In this document: positions 63,001-64,000 of the stretch, one piece after another | How positions within the stretch are numbered: position 1 is the stretch's first letter | Layout: every line of letters starts with the position of its first letter | Made by a program: the position numbers and the translations under genes | DNA from: CAWJKP01 sp963843465 | GTDB taxonomy: Bacteria; Planctomycetota; Planctomycetia; Pirellulales; Thermoguttaceae | Length of the DNA stretch: 64,000 nucleotides | Assembly (NCBI GenBank): GCA_963843465.1 | Contig: CAWJKP010000008.1 | Coordinates: forward strand, 269,162-333,161 | Direction of reading: 5' to 3' | Notes under the pieces: generated by a model | What the model was told of the DNA's origin: nothing | Seen by the model: the letters and a program-made list of their open reading frames with translations, nothing else | Database searches by the model: none

Positions 63001-64000
63001 ACACCCTCTCCAGCACCACGGCCAGCACCACGGCCGTCATTGCTCAGGCCACGCTCACGCCCTCGATCGCGGCCAACGGGAGGACCTACAACGGCGGCAC
63101 CACGGTCACGCTGGCCAGCCAGACGGTGACGGGGACGTTCGGCTCGGACCAGGTGAGCCTGGAGGTGGGCGCCAGCAGCTTCACCAGCCAAAACGCGGGG
63201 ACGGAGACGGTCACGGCCACGGGCCTGAGCCTGGGCGGCGGCGACGCGGCGAACTACACCCTCTCCAGCACCACGGCCAGCACCACGGCCGTCATCGCCC
63301 AAGCCACGCTCACGCCCTCGATCGCGGCCAACGGGAGGACCTACAACGGCGGCACCACGGTCACGCTGGCCAGCCAGACGGTGGCGACGACGTTTGGCTC
63401 GGACCAGGTCAGCCTGGAGGTGGGCGCCAGCAGCTTCACCAGCAAAAGCGCGGGGACGGAGACGGTGACGGCCACGGGCCTGAGCCTGGGCGGCGGCGAC
63501 GCGGCGAACTACACGCTCTCCAGCAGCACGGCCAGCACCACGGCTGTCATCGCCCAGGCCACGCTGACGCCCTCGATCACGGCCAACGGCAGGACCTACA
63601 ACGGCGGCACCACGGTCACGCTGGCCAGCCAGACGGTGACGGGGACGTTCGGCTCGGACGTGGTCAGCCTGGAGGTGGGCGCCAGCAGCTTCACCAGCAA
63701 GAACGCGGGGACGGAGACGGTCACGGCCACGGGCCTGAGCCTCGGCGGCAACGACGCGGCGAACTACACGCTTTCCAGCACCACGGCCAGCTCCACGGCG
63801 ATCATCGCGCAGGCGGGGTTGACCATCACGGCGGCGGCCAACACCAAGACCTACGACAGTACGGCCAGCGCGGCCGCGACGCCGACGGTGGCCGGTCTGC
63901 AAGGAAGCGACACGGTCACGGGTCTGAGCGAGACCTACAACAACCAGAACGCGGGCACGGGCAAGACGCTCACGGTGGCGGCCGGCTACACGGTCAACGA
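51033..64000 (+). CDS. Giant LEPR-XLL surface protein: lamin-tail, PA14, CotH, FN3 and YDG repeats (runs off the window; two frameshifts)
   Basis: More than 4300 residues. ATG 51033 gives MFRRNRKRAPGG, then LECLEPRRLLS, the LEPR-XLL motif at 39-45 that marks planctomycete exported giants. Order: lamin-tail-like (DWLEIYNPDPTAADNLTGWS), PA14 (about 51940-52230), CHB_HEX_C-like (IYYTTDNSVP), CotH kinase-like region (about 53800-54700; SPGVWCQLYVNGLYWGMTDC), further lamin-tail segments (VRVTEVMYDPVPATPAE), FN3 domains (58550-58790, 59920-60180), second PA14 (59260-59510), and YDG tandem repeats from about 62055. One-base losses near 54083 and near 55893 break the frame; from 55893 it is open to the end. 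Scaffold or adhesion role on the cell surface is inferred. Several ~80-residue modules interrupt these domains. Confidence 0.85.
52742..52965 (+). repeat. In-frame insertion module 1 (SGTTATVT type)
   Basis: The module begins ISSITYSGTTATVT and ends SGASMTATPAS. It splits a host segment reading NVLAIQTLMAPS before and QSLLVLPELCQM after, words that join naturally when the module is removed. Core words: GDEVQIAGATPAVYDGLFAI, TDTFTYTL. Confidence 0.6.
53200..53425 (+). repeat. In-frame insertion module 2
   Basis: Starts after IYYTTDNSVP and ends before TLYTGPL, so it divides a CHB_HEX_C-like domain whose two halves normally adjoin. Core words are ASGTTVTITSSA, GQTVTISGFTGTSAGYNGSF and ATTFTYTDS. 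More divergent than the other copies. Confidence 0.5.
55089..55338 (+). repeat. In-frame insertion module 3
   Basis: ITLSGTTATVTLNGTSTGLV through TCTVTGSPASPATAV and ESLVATT. It again sits inside a CHB_HEX_C-like domain: host text is IYYTTDGSDPRTS before and GGAISSTAHLYAGPI after. Confidence 0.65.
56385..56626 (+). repeat. In-frame insertion module 4
   Basis: VASITRVNSTATVTLDNTST through QYIDIAGAAQSQYDG and ATANSGQWITAG, inside a lamin-tail-like segment after VYLSSAFNDFP. The host resumes at GEAGGYQESQAIPSMPGGYA. Confidence 0.7.
56751..56987 (+). repeat. In-frame insertion module 5
   Basis: VASITLSGTTATVTLDNTST through QSITAG. Host words on the two sides resemble each other, ACCCAGTTCACG before and ACCAATTTCACC after, as if the target had been duplicated. 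It lies only 124 bases after module 4. Confidence 0.7.
57294..57539 (+). repeat. In-frame insertion module 6, flanked by a 7-bp direct repeat
   Basis: VSSITHSGTTATVTLNGTST through GQVLSAG. CGAGTTC occurs at 57283-57289 just before it and again at 57545-57551 just after, inside host text that reads NLASEF and FETLESGATATW when joined. Confidence 0.7.
57759..57968 (+). repeat. In-frame insertion module 7, divergent
   Basis: VTSLTYSSTTGLATATAANT through HISGATQTQYDGAFVVQ and ATGTITAG. It divides VDQDQVPATLS from VWVSLGSYTLSG. A shorter, diverged member. Confidence 0.5.
59526..59771 (+). repeat. In-frame insertion module 8
   Basis: VSSITRSGTTATVTLNNTSI through GQPITAG, placed within the second PA14 region. 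CAACCTGGCGGTC precedes it and CAACCTCTCGGTC follows, so the host phrase SNLAV/DNLSV is present twice. Confidence 0.7.
62538..63812 (+). repeat. Five near-identical 255-bp tandem repeats (85 residues each, YDG/YNG type)
   Basis: Unit starts at 62538, 62793, 63048, 63303 and 63558, each exactly 255 bases apart. Each reads ATLTPSI-ANGRTYNGGTTVT, VSLEVGASSFTSKSAGTETV and LGG-DAANYTLSSTTASTTA. Older, diverged units flank them (about 62055-62537, and from 63813 to the window end). Each unit ends AVIAQ and starts a new beta-sandwich. Confidence 0.9.

Noticed and set aside
61722..63902. A 726-residue minus-strand frame with regular repeats
   Set aside because: Its repeats mirror exactly the 255-bp YDG units of the plus strand; it is antisense to them, with no start context.

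Overview
The window looks like a chromosomal segment of a high-GC planctomycete, probably of the Pirellulales/Thermoguttaceae kind. The evidence is the giant surface protein with an N-terminal LEPR-XLL motif, a Ser/Thr kinase fused to SUMF1/FGE-type domains, a secreted metacaspase with H and C dyad, twin-arginine Gfo/Idh/MocA and TIM-barrel sugar proteins, and a caa3-type oxidase cluster with CtaG and a 4Fe-4S membrane protein. Shine-Dalgarno sites are clear for many genes. No taxonomic search was possible, so this is inference from gene content.

Layout. 1-5.5 kb (minus): remains of a respiratory cluster (NDH-2, CtaB, CoxB, CoxA, CoxC, a conserved membrane protein, cytochrome b/c, CtaG, polyferredoxin, FixH-like), each lacking a large internal or terminal piece. 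5.5-10.3 kb (minus): pentose-phosphate cluster zwf, gnd, phosphoglycerate-mutase-like remnant, tal, rpiA/pgi chimera, transketolase tail. 11-19.5 kb: SDR dehydrogenase, GH15 fragment, K+ channels, cNMP-binding/thioredoxin-reductase fusion, catalase-like protein, ROK-kinase start, a second intact zwf and a second rpiA piece. 19.8-33.7 kb: accessory island with an integrase tail, a 3' tRNA-Ser att-like fragment, a RelA/SpoT-TPR-SLOG-RyR protein paired with a Nudix hydrolase, a DUF4062-STAND-WD40 protein, a SLOG-SLATT-like membrane protein, a broken DUF4062 copy, an IS91-like remnant and an unknown operon. 33.7-50.6 kb: small membrane protein, acpS, GH38-like hydrolase, sugar epimerases, PQQ-propeller protein, metacaspase, Gfo/Idh/MocA oxidoreductase, kinase-SUMF1 protein. 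51 kb to the end: a giant LEPR-XLL/lamin-tail/CotH/PA14/YDG-repeat surface protein that runs off the window.

How it fits together. The respiratory and pentose-phosphate parts are housekeeping carbon and electron flow, but about fifteen gene junctions join the start of one gene to the end of another. Either scaffold gaps have been closed up or the locus has undergone extensive deletion. Thirteen or more single-base frameshifts in otherwise conserved genes point to sequence error. The best candidate for an undescribed system is the co-directional minus-strand set at 20.9-30.8 kb. It combines a probable alarmone-type nucleotide synthetase carrying its own SLOG and RyR ligand-sensor domains, a Nudix hydrolase seven bases upstream, a STAND NTPase sensor, and a SLOG membrane effector, all beside an integrase/tRNA att scar.

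The intergenic space is unusually rich in palindromic repeats: one MITE-like family with 12-bp ends (GTAACCGTTCAC) and interchangeable cargo, and at least six further hairpin families. The giant gene carries an ~80-residue module that appears to have inserted in frame about eight times.
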